43,383 nt of DNA from Bacillota bacterium (GTDB lineage Bacteria; Bacillota; Clostridia; Christensenellales; Pumilibacteraceae): positions 1 to 43,383 of the forward strand of contig WRAP01000015.1 in assembly GCA_009780135.1 (NCBI GenBank), given 5' to 3'. The stretch's first letter is position 1. Every line of letters begins with the position of its first letter. Below are positions 30,838-40,136 of the stretch, piece by piece. A program made the position numbers and the translations under genes. Below the pieces are notes generated by a model. That model searched no databases and was not told the origin of the DNA. It was given only the letters and a program-made list of their open reading frames with translations.

Positions 30838-32385
30838 TCATTCGCCTTGCTTATCACTTTTCTTTTTGTTTTTCCATTTTTCTTTCCACTTATCCCCAAG
30901 GGCTCGTATGTATAGCTTGATTTTTCGTTTATTGTTCATTATTTTTATAGTCATCATTAGCATAGCAGAAGCAAACGCACAAACCATTGCAATTAGAAAT
31001 GCCGGAAGCATTTTTGTAATATCACCTGCTCTAACTAATATATATCCACCGTATGTCTCGCACATCTCATATATCGGCATAGCACTATTAGCAAATACCC
31101 CTGCAATTTGACTGGCTACTATTGCCCCTACTCCAAAGCCTAATAACACAAAGCCGTAGTTCGTCGCTAGATTTTTTACACCGAATACTTCAGCGGTAAA
31201 GGCAGGAAAAATCGCTAATATACCACCGTAGCATAATCCGATAAGTGCTATTATTGCAAACACTCCGCCACCTGGCACTATAACTATAAAAGGCGCAAAA
31301 AGTGCGGTACTACCTAATAGAATAAACATTGTATTAAGTCTTCCTAATTTATCGCTAATTGCTCCCCATAAAATTCTGCCGCCGCTATTACTTAACCCAA
31401 CCGCTAAAATCGCTACAAACGCTACATCTCTAAACCCTCTAAGATACGCTATCGGTCTAGCAAAATTTATAACCATAAGTCCGTTTATGCATGCAAGCAT
31501 CAGCGCTGCCGTCATTAAATAATAATACGGCGTTTTTAGCATTTGGGTAGCATTTAGATTACGGGGCACAAACTCTGGTAATTTTGGCCGCTTTGCTCTT
31601 TTAATGGGAGGATGAAAAGCATATACAATCGGCTTTGGGCAAGCCTCGCAATCGTCGCCGGCTTCAGTTTCATGCTCACCCTCAATATGAGCAACAGCGT
31701 CTTTTGCACCTAAAACATCGTCGCATTTTTCGCATTGCTTTAGTTTTTCTTTTAGTTTATCATTTACAAAATCAGCATATCCCTCGGGCGGATTCTGCAT
31801 AAATATTCCGCCAACCACACCAAAAACTAAAAACACTCCCGCTAGTATCATAAATGTAAGACTCTCGCCTGTATTTATACCTACAAAATTTATGCCATTA
31901 AAGCTATAAATCATAAATTCTACAAGCGGAGTAAAAATTACCGTACCTAATCCAAGCGCTGTTACAACAACCCCTGTAATTAAACCTTTTTTATGAGGAA
32001 ACCATTTTTGTACGCAAGCTAAGCTCGGTGTATATGTAAAGCCCATACCGGCACCGCCAATTACTCCGTATGTAAGCCATAATAGCCAGCGAGTATTATA
32101 TGTAACAAAAGAAGCACTAAAAAAACCAATTGCAACCATTATTCCGCCGGCGATAATTACAGCACGAGTAGAAAAACGGGTTGCCAGTTTGCCGCCGAAA
32201 ACGCTGGAAATAGTTAAAGAAGCTAGTAGTAGCGAAAAGGTTAGCCCGGCAAGTGCGTTATTGCCGGCAAATAACCCTTCAGTTATTCCGCCCTGAAACG
32301 CACTCCAAATATAGGCTATCCCTATCGTTAATTGTATACAAACCGTTGCCACAACAACGCCTGCTCTTTTACCTGATATTTTCAT
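30838..32385 (-). CDS. MFS transporter of the oxalate/formate antiporter (OFA) type
   Basis: 515 residues with about twelve membrane segments. The start QLTIGIAYIWSAFQGGI, the GGKLATRFSTRAV loop and GGAGMGFTYTPSLACVQKWFPHKKGLITGVV are typical of OFA-family carriers, which exchange small organic acids. The real substrate is unknown. It is about 80-100 residues longer than usual because the loop between helices 6 and 7 (about 205-280) is expanded and carries CEKC (218-221), H233, H238 and CEAC (246-249), which looks like a metal-binding or redox site. The C-terminus is very basic. No ribosome site is seen; the P-type ATPase lies upstream across a gap with a palindromic repeat. Confidence 0.88.
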   Translation of the reverse strand: MKISGKRAGVVVATVCIQLTIGIAYIWSAFQGGITEGLFAGNNALAGLTFSLLLASLTISSVFGGKLATRFSTRAVIIAGGIMVAIGFFSASFVTYNTRWLLWLTYGVIGGAGMGFTYTPSLACVQKWFPHKKGLITGVVVTALGLGTVIFTPLVEFMIYSFNGINFVGINTGESLTFMILAGVFLVFGVVGGIFMQNPPEGYADFVNDKLKEKLKQCEKCDDVLGAKDAVAHIEGEHETEAGDDCEACPKPIVYAFHPPIKRAKRPKLPEFVPRNLNATQMLKTPYYYLMTAALMLACINGLMVINFARPIAYLRGFRDVAFVAILAVGLSNSGGRILWGAISDKLGRLNTMFILLGSTALFAPFIVIVPGGGVFAIIALIGLCYGGILAIFPAFTAEVFGVKNLATNYGFVLLGFGVGAIVASQIAGVFANSAMPIYEMCETYGGYILVRAGDITKMLPAFLIAMVCAFASAMLMMTIKIMNNKRKIKLYIRALGDKWKEKWKNKKKSDKQGE

Positions 32386-32402
32386 TTTTTTAGTTTTTCT
32401 AA

Positions 32403-32435
32403 TGTGCGAGAGTTTAATGAACTCCCCTACAATTT
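32403..32435 (-). repeat. GGGCG/CGCCC palindromic repeat, copy 5 (diverged)
   Basis: GTGCGAGAGTTTAATGAACT followed by CCCCTACAATTT, between the P-type ATPase and the MFS gene. The CTACAATTT flank is the same as at copy 1. Confidence 0.6.
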
Positions 32436-32488
32436 AGCGATGTTTTAGCTGTGAAAAAGTAATATAAGTCAATAATTTCTCATTCGTC

Positions 32489-35032
32489 TCATTTATCATT
32501 TCTCATTGATTTTGGCCTAATCCACATAAATAATGCTACTAAAATCGGCAAAATTGCTACACACAGCACAATCGCAATCCATAAATATTGTCTTTCTAAC
32601 ACTAGATGTAAGAAATTAAAATCAATCCCAAGCAAGCCGGCAATTCCATAACTGAACAAATAAACCGCTACAAAAAAACCAATCGCTGCAGTACCCATTA
32701 AAAACACTCGCAATTTATTAGGAGGCATACATGCCCTAAATACCGCCACAAGCGATATAAATCCTAAAACAATGTAAGCTATTCCGTTTATTTGTTCTTG
32801 TGGCACTACAGTTGCCCAGTTTAAAATAAATAAAACCGCAACCGCCACAACTATCATTATAGCATGAGGAAGGGCTTTTATAAAAGCAGTATTTAGAAAA
32901 TTCCCTTTTATTTTTTGAGTCTCGTTCTCAAAACTTAAAAAGAAGCTAGGAAAACCCTCTATTGCTAAATCTATAAACGCTATCTGCACCGGCAGAAATG
33001 GAAACGGTGCATTTATAATTATAAGAAGTATTGATAATAGTACCGAATATATTGTTTTTATAAAAAATATTCCGCCGGCTTTTGTTACATTATTTACAAC
33101 TCTTCGCCCTTCATTTACTACAGCGGGCAAGTGAGTGAAATCAGAATTTAATAATACGATACTGCTAACCTGTTTAGAAGCACTACTACCCTCTGCTAAC
33201 GCAATCGAGCAGTCAGCTTCTCTAAGAGCAAGTACATCATTAACACCATCACCCACCATTGCTACAGTATCGCCATTATTCTTAAATGCTTTTACTAGTT
33301 GCTGTTTTTGATTAGGACTAACACGGGTAAATATAGAATATTTTTTTGAAGCGTTTTGAAGCCCTTGCTCAGTAGTAATAGTATTCATATCAACAACCGA
33401 TGCCCAGTTTTCTAATCCTGCTTTTTTAGCGATAGCACCCACGGTTTCTAAACTATCGCCCGAAATTATTTTTACATCCACTCCTTCTTTTTTAAAATAA
33501 GCCAGCGTTTCAGTAGCATTTTTGCGGATAGGGTCAAGAAGTTCTATACCACCAATCACTTCTAAGGAATTTAATTGATTTTTTAGAGGTTCGTTTTTAC
33601 TAAATGCCACATAAAGCATTCTGCTAGTCGGATCGCTAGTAATGAGATTGATTTTTTGATTTGAGTGTTTTGATAAAATATCGGGAGCACCAATAATTAT
33701 TGTGCCAAGATTTTGAATTGTAACCGACGACCATTTGCGAATTGAGGAAAACGGGATTTTGGATTTAAGTTTTAATGGAGAACGGAAAGCGGAGAATAGA
33801 GAATTATCGTCTTTATTTATATCACTCAAGCATTCAGTGAACGCCCTTACAATTAAATTATTTTCAAAATGCGAATATGATTTTTCAATATCTACTGTAG
33901 GGGCGTTCAGTGAACGCCCGCACTTATTAACAAAATGTTCTCTTAGTGCTGTCGCTGTTTGATTATTATCGTCGCTATGCTCCAAAAATAGTCGTACCAT
34001 ATCCTCTAAAGTTAATTCAGAATTACTAATCCGATATTGTGCATTGATGTTTATATATTGTACATTACTAACACTCATCTTCCCTTCTGTTATCGTACCT
34101 GTTTTATCTAAGCACAATACATTCACTCTAGCCAAAGTTTCGGTAGCATATAAATCTTGCACTAAAACCTGTTTTTTAGATAATTTTATAACACCGGCTG
34201 CTAGTGCAATGCTCACAAGCAACACTAATCCCCTCGGCAACATCCCGAGTAATGCACCACTAACCAATGGAACTGCCTCTTGCCAGCTATTATCTCTAAT
34301 AAAAAACGCTTGCACAAAAAGCAAAATCCCAATCGGGATAATAAAAAAACTAGTAAGATTTGTTACCTTACGCATACTTTTTATTAAGTACGAATTCTGC
34401 TTTTTATCTACTTTTGCATCTAGTGCTAGTTTATTCGCAAAACCATCCACTCCTACCTTTTCTACTTTTGCTTTTGCTATTCCACTTACAACAAAACTAC
34501 CACTTAATAACATATTGCCAACATTTTTAACAATCGTATCACTCTCGCCTGTTAGCAATGCCTCATTAACCTCTAAACTTCCCTCAACTACAATACTATC
34601 GGCAGTAATTTGCTCACCCGCTGACAAAACCATAATATCATCCAGCACTACCTCATCAGTCGCAACCTCTACTTTTATGCCGTTTCTAATAACCCACACT
34701 TTACTAGCGTGCAGTAGAGTGAGTTTATTAACCATATTGCGTCCCCTAATTTCTTGCACTATACCTATAGTAATATTGAGCACCACCACTACCAAAAAAA
34801 GCAAACTACTAAAAGCACCTGCAATCGCAAGAGCTATACCTATCGCCAAATTAAAAAGATTAAACAACGTAAAAACATAATCCCGCACAATTGAAAAATT
34901 ACTTTTACTAACTCGCCCCACAGATACGTTAGTAAATCCTTTTGCTATTCTACTCTCTACTTGACTACTATTTAAGCCATCACTAAAATTAGGATTATAT
35001 CTTATTGTACTTTCAATTTTATTAATTTCCAT
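32489..35032 (-). CDS. P-type cation-transporting ATPase (CtpE-like)
   Basis: 847 residues. The actuator loop has TGES (161-164), the phosphorylation site is D309 in CLDKTGTITEG, and the hinge is MVGDGVNDVLAL; six C-terminal membrane helices follow. Overall layout resembles CtpE-type Ca/Mg-like pumps of Firmicutes and Actinobacteria. Two oddities: the helix-4 motif that normally reads PEGL reads PRGL (P266-R267), putting Arg in place of the cation-binding Glu; and residues 370-380 and 394-403 of the nucleotide-binding domain are encoded by two palindromic repeats inserted in frame. The Glu change makes transport activity doubtful. There is no ribosome site before the ATG at 35032. Confidence 0.9.
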   Translation of the reverse strand: MEINKIESTIRYNPNFSDGLNSSQVESRIAKGFTNVSVGRVSKSNFSIVRDYVFTLFNLFNLAIGIALAIAGAFSSLLFLVVVVLNITIGIVQEIRGRNMVNKLTLLHASKVWVIRNGIKVEVATDEVVLDDIMVLSAGEQITADSIVVEGSLEVNEALLTGESDTIVKNVGNMLLSGSFVVSGIAKAKVEKVGVDGFANKLALDAKVDKKQNSYLIKSMRKVTNLTSFFIIPIGILLFVQAFFIRDNSWQEAVPLVSGALLGMLPRGLVLLVSIALAAGVIKLSKKQVLVQDLYATETLARVNVLCLDKTGTITEGKMSVSNVQYININAQYRISNSELTLEDMVRLFLEHSDDNNQTATALREHFVNKCGRSLNAPTVDIEKSYSHFENNLIVRAFTECLSDINKDDNSLFSAFRSPLKLKSKIPFSSIRKWSSVTIQNLGTIIIGAPDILSKHSNQKINLITSDPTSRMLYVAFSKNEPLKNQLNSLEVIGGIELLDPIRKNATETLAYFKKEGVDVKIISGDSLETVGAIAKKAGLENWASVVDMNTITTEQGLQNASKKYSIFTRVSPNQKQQLVKAFKNNGDTVAMVGDGVNDVLALREADCSIALAEGSSASKQVSSIVLLNSDFTHLPAVVNEGRRVVNNVTKAGGIFFIKTIYSVLLSILLIIINAPFPFLPVQIAFIDLAIEGFPSFFLSFENETQKIKGNFLNTAFIKALPHAIMIVVAVAVLFILNWATVVPQEQINGIAYIVLGFISLVAVFRACMPPNKLRVFLMGTAAIGFFVAVYLFSYGIAGLLGIDFNFLHLVLERQYLWIAIVLCVAILPILVALFMWIRPKSMRNDK
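33829..33854 (-). repeat. GGGCG/CGCCC palindromic repeat, copy 6, in frame inside the P-type ATPase
   Basis: GCATTCAGTGAACGCCCTTA followed by CAATT. On the coding strand it encodes NLIVRAFTECL, residues about 392-402 of the ATPase. Confidence 0.8.
33893..33923 (+). repeat. GGGCG/CGCCC palindromic repeat, copy 7, in frame inside the P-type ATPase
   Basis: The best-preserved copy: CTGTAGGGGCGTTCAGTGAA then CGCCCGCAC, with GGGCGTTCA and TGAACGCCC as perfect arms. On the coding strand it encodes KCGRSLNAPTV, residues 370-380. Confidence 0.88.
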
Positions 35033-35081
35033 ACATTATAATTATGCCCAAACTTTTAAATAAAGACAGAGTTTTTATCCT

Positions 35082-35111
35082 TTGACCAAACTAGCTTTTA
35101 TAACATATAAT
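35082..35111 (+). promoter_or_regulatory. Promoter for glmM with leaderless start
   Basis: TTGACC (35082-35087), an 18-base spacer, TATAAT (35106-35111). The ATG at 35119 is seven bases after the -10 box, about the expected transcription start. Confidence 0.65.
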
Positions 35112-35118
35112 AATAGGT

Positions 35119-36399
35119 ATGGGAAAATATTTTGGTACAGACGGCATACGTGGTAAGTTTGGTGAAAAGCTGGATACAGGGTTAGCTTACAAGACAGGAT
35201 TAGCACTTAGCGAGTATTTTGGCAAAGGCGATTACTACATAGCAAGAGATACTCGGGTTAGTGGCCCTAAGTTAGAATCAGCACTTAGTAGCGGTATTTG
35301 CGACGGTGGAGGCAATGCCGTACTTTGCGGTATAATTCCGACTCCTAGCGTGGCATATCTTACCAAAAAACATAAAGGATTATGCGGCATTATGATTAGT
35401 GCCTCACATAATGGTGCCGAATATAACGGCATTAAGTGTTTTGACGGTAGCGGTGTTAAACTAAACGAAGAACAAGAGGGTTCGATAGAGTATTATATAG
35501 ATAATCCGTCTACCAGAAACCGTGCTAAAGGGGCCGTAAATACGCTGATGACTGCCGGCAAAGAATATATAGATTTTGTAGTTGAAAAATTAGGCAGTAA
35601 CTTAAAAGGACTTAAAGTATGTTTAGATTGTGGATACGGAGCAGCAAGCACTGTAGCTAAAGAAATTTTCGAGGCTCTCGGTGCTAGCGTGATGATCGAA
35701 AACTCTAAACTCAGAGGCGAAAAAATCAATGCCGGTTGCGGTGCGTTATACCCTGATTATGTACTTAATTCTATCGAAGGTACCGACATAAAAATTGGAT
35801 TTTCGTTCGATGGCGATGCAGACAGACTAAGTGTTGTTTATAATGGCGAAGTGCTTGACGGTGATACTGTGCTATACAATATGAGTCTCAATCGTGAATT
35901 AAAAGACGGCGTTGTAGTCGGTACGATTTTATCTAATTTAGGATTAGAAAAGCAACTCGAAAGCGAGGGCAAAAGGTTTATCCGTACACCCGTTGGCGAT
36001 AAATATATTTGCGATTTGATGTTTAAAAAGGGTTATAATTTAGGCGGAGAACAAAGCGGTCATTTTATAGTTTATCCCGAAGCTACTACAGGTGACGGCA
36101 TTTTATCGGCATTATATTTTTGTAAAAGCATATATAAAAAAGGTAAGTTAATTGCTCCTAAAAAATTGAAATTATATCCTCAAGGTGCAATCGCTGAATT
36201 TGCCGAGCCAAGTATTATGTACGATAAAGGATTAAATGATTTAATAGATAAGTACACAGCCGAATTTGGCAATAAAGGGCGCTTAATTGTGCGTATGAGT
36301 GGCACCGAACCAAAAATCCGAGTAATGGCAGAACACGAAAGTTTGAGTGTTGTGGATAAGGTACTAAAAGAGTTTAAGAAATACATTACTAATACTTAA
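35119..36399 (+). CDS. glmM: Phosphoglucosamine mutase
   Basis: 426 residues. It has the canonical start GKYFGTDGIRG, the active-site phosphoserine loop GIMISASHN (near residue 95), the metal loop FDGDADRLS (near 233), GEQSGH (near 308) and the phosphate-binding RMSGTEPKIRVMAE at the C-terminus. It converts glucosamine-6-phosphate to glucosamine-1-phosphate for UDP-GlcNAc and cell-wall synthesis. It is about 20 residues shorter than most GlmM proteins; for example the usual NPYxDNGIK after SASH is shortened to NGAEYNGIK. No Shine-Dalgarno site is present. Confidence 0.94.
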   Translation: MGKYFGTDGIRGKFGEKLDTGLAYKTGLALSEYFGKGDYYIARDTRVSGPKLESALSSGICDGGGNAVLCGIIPTPSVAYLTKKHKGLCGIMISASHNGAEYNGIKCFDGSGVKLNEEQEGSIEYYIDNPSTRNRAKGAVNTLMTAGKEYIDFVVEKLGSNLKGLKVCLDCGYGAASTVAKEIFEALGASVMIENSKLRGEKINAGCGALYPDYVLNSIEGTDIKIGFSFDGDADRLSVVYNGEVLDGDTVLYNMSLNRELKDGVVVGTILSNLGLEKQLESEGKRFIRTPVGDKYICDLMFKKGYNLGGEQSGHFIVYPEATTGDGILSALYFCKSIYKKGKLIAPKKLKLYPQGAIAEFAEPSIMYDKGLNDLIDKYTAEFGNKGRLIVRMSGTEPKIRVMAEHESLSVVDKVLKEFKKYITNT

Positions 36400-36419
36400 A
36401 ATTGAAAACTTAAAACTTA

Positions 36420-36460
36420 AAAATGTCGGATTTATTCAGCAAATAAATCCGACATTTTTC
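36420..36460. terminator. Bidirectional terminator between glmM and the SNF2 gene
   Basis: Arms AAATGTCGGATTTATT and AATAAATCCGACATTT around a short loop, with A-run on one side and T-run on the other, between two convergent genes. Confidence 0.9.
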
Positions 36461-36471
36461 ATTTATTATAT

Positions 36472-39400
36472 CTATCCTTTCAAAACTCCGATAAGTTCAT
36501 CAGTTGACAGCTTTTCTACTCCTGCACCGAGTACAAGTTGGCTTAAAGCAGATTTCTTTTTAGCCAGTGCTACCATACCTTCTTCTACTGTACCCAGAGT
36601 TATTGCCTTAAATACTTGCACCGTTTTTTCTTGCCCGATTCGGTGTGCTCGATCGCTTGCTTGTTGCGTTGCTGCCTCACTCCACCATGGGTCGTAGTGT
36701 ATAACAACATCGGCACCTGTAAGATTTAAGCCCGTACCGCCCGCCTTTAGGGATATTAAAAACACATTTGTATCATCGTTATTAAATGCCTCAACAAGTC
36801 GCATTCTTTCACTTTTTGGAGTATCGCCTCTTAGAATAAAATGCGAAATACCTAACTTATTAAATCGTTCCTTAAATAATTCCATAACTCCTAAAAAGCT
36901 ACTAAAAAGCAAAATTTTATGACCGCCCGCTATACATAAATTTATTTTCTCAATAACGGCTTCAAATTTTGCAACTTCTTTATCAAATTCAGGATAGACT
37001 AACTTAGGATGACAAGCAATTTGCCTAAGACGCATAAGAAGTGCCAACACTTCTACTCTATTTTTTTCTTTGCCGAAATTTAATTTTTGTCTAACATCTA
37101 ATAGATTAGCATCGTATAATTTTTGTTGTTCGCTGTCGGCTACTACCAATAATTCTTGCTCGATTTTTGGAGGTAGTTGTGTTAATACCTCATGTTTTAG
37201 CCTACGCAAAATAAACGGAGAAACTAAAGCATTAAAGCTTTCTAGCGTACTTTTATCTCCCGACACTATTGCACGCTCAAACTCATCTCTAAAGCGGTTG
37301 TATGAATATAAATATTTCGGCATTATAAAATCGAATATACTCCACAATTCTGCTAACGAATTTTCTATCGGTGTACCGCTTAAAGCAAATCTATGAATCG
37401 CATTCAGCTTTTTAACAGTATTAGCATTTTGAGTTGTTGGGTTCTTGATATATTGTGCTTCATCTAGCACGGCAAATTCAAATTCGTAATCGCTATATAA
37501 TTCAATATCTCTTCTTAATAACTCGTAGCTGGTAATAACTACCTCATACTCGCTATTTTTTAACGCACTGTTTATAATCGACTTTCTTTCCTTTTGAGTG
37601 CCAAGAACAGCACAAACTTTAATATTAGAAGCAAACTTATTAAATTCTGCTACCCAATTTAGAATAAGTGAGGTTGGGCAAACAATAATTTTTTTACCTA
37701 TTTCGCTATTTTTTCCTCTACTTCTAGTACCTAAAAATAATGAAATAATCTGTAGCGATTTACCTAGCCCCATATCGTCGGCTAAAATTCCGCCTGCATT
37801 GTGTCTAGCTAAATTACTAAGCCATCTAAAACCCTCTATTTGATAATCCCTAAGCACTCCTTCAACTTCTTTGGGAATCTCCATCTTAACTGGATTTTTT
37901 AACTCCGCTAACAAATTAGTAAAGTCTTCTTTTATTTCTAACTCGAAATCTTCGCTATCAAAAATGCTTTCTATAAACGGAGCAAATGCTGTTGGAAGTG
38001 CGGTATCGGTCTTTAACGGCTTATCTACAAAGCTAAAAAAGTCCGCAATAGCACCCATTTGTGCCGAAGATAAATCAACAAATGTGCCGTCCTCTAACCT
38101 AACAAAACCTTCTTTTAGCTTATAAGCATTTAATATTGCAACCAAATCTTTTTCACTATATCCGCTAGCCGTTATTCCTAAATTTATAACTCCACTACTA
38201 AGCGATACCCCCACCTTACATTTTGGAGCAGTCTTAATAGATATAATATTAGCAACCTCATCGCTTAACTCAATTTTGCAAAGTACCGACAGCCTTTTTG
38301 TGCCTCGTTTTAGAAATCTAAAAATTTCTCTATCTTTATCTAAATTAAGCTGTGGAAATCTTGGAAAATATCTTTTAAGAAACTCAAGTAACTGACGCTC
38401 TACAGCCTTATCACGCACCATATCGCCGATAAATTCGCCGTCTATAAAATCAAGATACTCGCCGTTATAATTTGCTACAATATTTGCAACTAATCCTGTT
38501 GTATACTCACTTGGTTCTAACCTTAGAGTAGCATTAAGTGACGGAGCTTTGTGAATAGACAAATCAATATCGTTACTAACAATATTTACCTTATCTTCGA
38601 CAGCCACCAAACAATTATTATAAAACAAAGGCATATCCTGCTCTAAAATAAAAAGTCTACCCGCTAACGCAATCGCTTTAAGTAGTTCAAAAGCAGTATC
38701 CACAAACTTTTTAGATAGTTTATAAATATGAAGCGAAGTTATTAAATAATCGTACGCTTTGCCAACCAAATGCTTGCCAAAACCAAAATCGGTGCTAACA
38801 TAATATCCGCCATCGCCACTTTGTACTAAAACAGTACATTTTAGAGTATCGACATTAGCTTCGACAACTCTTAGCCCCGCTTTTTTATAATTACTCTCTA
38901 CCTCTATCAGCTTACCGCCGTACACTAAAAATAACTCGTCTAGCTGAGTGGGTAGCAGACTTAAACAATCCACAAAATGATTATATTTATTAACATTAAG
39001 AGTATCATTCTCAGTTAGTAAAAAATCCTTATTTATTAACTCTTTTTCTAATACGCTAGTTTCTAGAAAATTTAGCACCTTAGCGCTTTGCTCGTCAAAG
39101 TTAGTACTATCTATAATAAGCTCTAAATCTGCACCAAACCTTATGCTCGACATATTTTTTTTAGATATTAAAAAATCTGCGATATTTTTTATCTGATACC
39201 TTCGTTTTTGCGAAATTGTAAAACGCACTTTAGGGATTACTTTTCCGCTATCTAACACTAGCGTTGCCGTAAAGCTGGCTTTATTATCACCTGTGTAGCT
39301 AGAAGTTACAAATCGTTTTTTTTCATAGCTTAAACTTAATTCATGTGCTACCACATCTGTTATAGGTGCTTTACTTTGCTTTGGCTTTTCCTTTTGAAAC

Positions 39401-39726
39401 TGCGGAAATTTTTCTTCATAGCTAAGTGCAAGAGCTACTATATGACAGCACGGATTACTAGACGGATTTTTCATAGCAAAACAATTACATTTATACTCAT
39501 ATAAAAAACCTTGCTCATCAAAAATAATCGTAGGTAATAAACTTCTTTCACCCTCTATTGCTATACCCTCTATTACGGTTTTAGTATTACTATCATTCCT
39601 ATCGTTATTATTGTTTGCAAGAAATTTAACCGCATTGTCATAAAAAATACGCTTTCCTCCACGCATTTCACTAGCTCCTGCTTGCATATAAACACTTTCA
39701 AAATCTAAAGAATTTTCCATAGGCAT
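36472..39726 (-). CDS. SNF2-family helicase with SWIM zinc finger
   Basis: 1084 residues. Near the N-terminus a SWIM finger has Cys80, Cys82, Cys93 and His95 (CNC...CCH). A long middle part of unassigned beta-rich sequence (about 140-620; SNF2 helicase-associated region) leads to the SNF2 motor: ILADDMGLGKSLQI (Walker A), VLDEAQYIKN (motif II), ALSGTPIENSLAELWSIF, SLKAGGTGLNLTGADVVIHYDPWW and ASDRAHRIGQEKTVQVFK (motif VI). Such bacterial SWI2/SNF2 proteins are DNA translocases linked to transcription or repair; the exact role here is not known. The start is one of two nearby ATGs (39726 or 39720); neither has a ribosome site. Confidence 0.93.
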   Translation of the reverse strand: MPMENSLDFESVYMQAGASEMRGGKRIFYDNAVKFLANNNNDRNDSNTKTVIEGIAIEGERSLLPTIIFDEQGFLYEYKCNCFAMKNPSSNPCCHIVALALSYEEKFPQFQKEKPKQSKAPITDVVAHELSLSYEKKRFVTSSYTGDNKASFTATLVLDSGKVIPKVRFTISQKRRYQIKNIADFLISKKNMSSIRFGADLELIIDSTNFDEQSAKVLNFLETSVLEKELINKDFLLTENDTLNVNKYNHFVDCLSLLPTQLDELFLVYGGKLIEVESNYKKAGLRVVEANVDTLKCTVLVQSGDGGYYVSTDFGFGKHLVGKAYDYLITSLHIYKLSKKFVDTAFELLKAIALAGRLFILEQDMPLFYNNCLVAVEDKVNIVSNDIDLSIHKAPSLNATLRLEPSEYTTGLVANIVANYNGEYLDFIDGEFIGDMVRDKAVERQLLEFLKRYFPRFPQLNLDKDREIFRFLKRGTKRLSVLCKIELSDEVANIISIKTAPKCKVGVSLSSGVINLGITASGYSEKDLVAILNAYKLKEGFVRLEDGTFVDLSSAQMGAIADFFSFVDKPLKTDTALPTAFAPFIESIFDSEDFELEIKEDFTNLLAELKNPVKMEIPKEVEGVLRDYQIEGFRWLSNLARHNAGGILADDMGLGKSLQIISLFLGTRSRGKNSEIGKKIIVCPTSLILNWVAEFNKFASNIKVCAVLGTQKERKSIINSALKNSEYEVVITSYELLRRDIELYSDYEFEFAVLDEAQYIKNPTTQNANTVKKLNAIHRFALSGTPIENSLAELWSIFDFIMPKYLYSYNRFRDEFERAIVSGDKSTLESFNALVSPFILRRLKHEVLTQLPPKIEQELLVVADSEQQKLYDANLLDVRQKLNFGKEKNRVEVLALLMRLRQIACHPKLVYPEFDKEVAKFEAVIEKINLCIAGGHKILLFSSFLGVMELFKERFNKLGISHFILRGDTPKSERMRLVEAFNNDDTNVFLISLKAGGTGLNLTGADVVIHYDPWWSEAATQQASDRAHRIGQEKTVQVFKAITLGTVEEGMVALAKKKSALSQLVLGAGVEKLSTDELIGVLKG

Positions 39727-39770
39727 AAAAATTAGCGTATCATAGATTCATAAAAAATACAAGAAAAATC

Positions 39771-39799
39771 TTGACTATTTTATGGATTTATGATATTAT
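39771..39799 (+). promoter_or_regulatory. Promoter for rnpB
   Basis: TTGACT (39771-39776), 17 bases, TATTAT (39794-39799). The expected start, about 39806, coincides with the 5' end of the RNA as folded. Confidence 0.7.
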
Positions 39800-39806
39800 T
39801 TTTATT

Positions 39807-40130
39807 GGAGATGAACAAATGGTTGCAACCATTTGGTTGAGGAAAGTCCGAACACCATAGGATAGAGTGCCGGTTAACTGCCGGTGAAGGCGACTTCAAG
39901 GAAAGTGCATAGAAATATACCGCCTTAATAAACAAGGTAAGGGTGGAAAGGTGGAGTAAGAGCCCACCGACATAGTGGTAACATTATGTGCAAAGTAAAC
40001 CCCACTCGGTGCAAGGCTGGAGGAATTAAGGTAATCCGCCATTCCTCCTTTCGCCGCTTGAGTGTAGTGGCAACACTACGCCTAGATAGATAACCATTAA
40101 ATACAGAATTCGGCTTATAGTTCATACTCT
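39807..40130 (+). ncRNA. rnpB: RNase P RNA, catalytic subunit
   Basis: About 324 nucleotides. It carries the universal RNase P blocks: GAGGAAAGTCCGAAC near 39839, ATACCGCC near 39916, the AAGGGTGGAAAGGTGGAGTA block with AAGAGCCCACC near 39940-39970, and TAGATAGATAACC with ACAGAATTCGGCTTATAG near the 3' end. The ends pair to form P1 (GAGATGAAC at 39808 with GTTCATACTC at 40120-40129). It removes the 5' leader of pre-tRNAs together with RnpA. Confidence 0.95.
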
Positions 40131-40136
40131 AAAAAT

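Noticed and set aside
30669-30899. 76-codon frame starting inside the MFS gene
   Set aside because: The real start is the ATG at 30830, after the MFS stop; this is only the first part of the transposase pseudogene.
34044-34880. 278-codon plus-strand frame
   Set aside because: Entirely antisense to the P-type ATPase, whose motifs are clear; the translation has no recognisable features.
39925-40125. 66-codon minus-strand frame
   Set aside because: It lies opposite rnpB, whose conserved RNA blocks explain the sequence.
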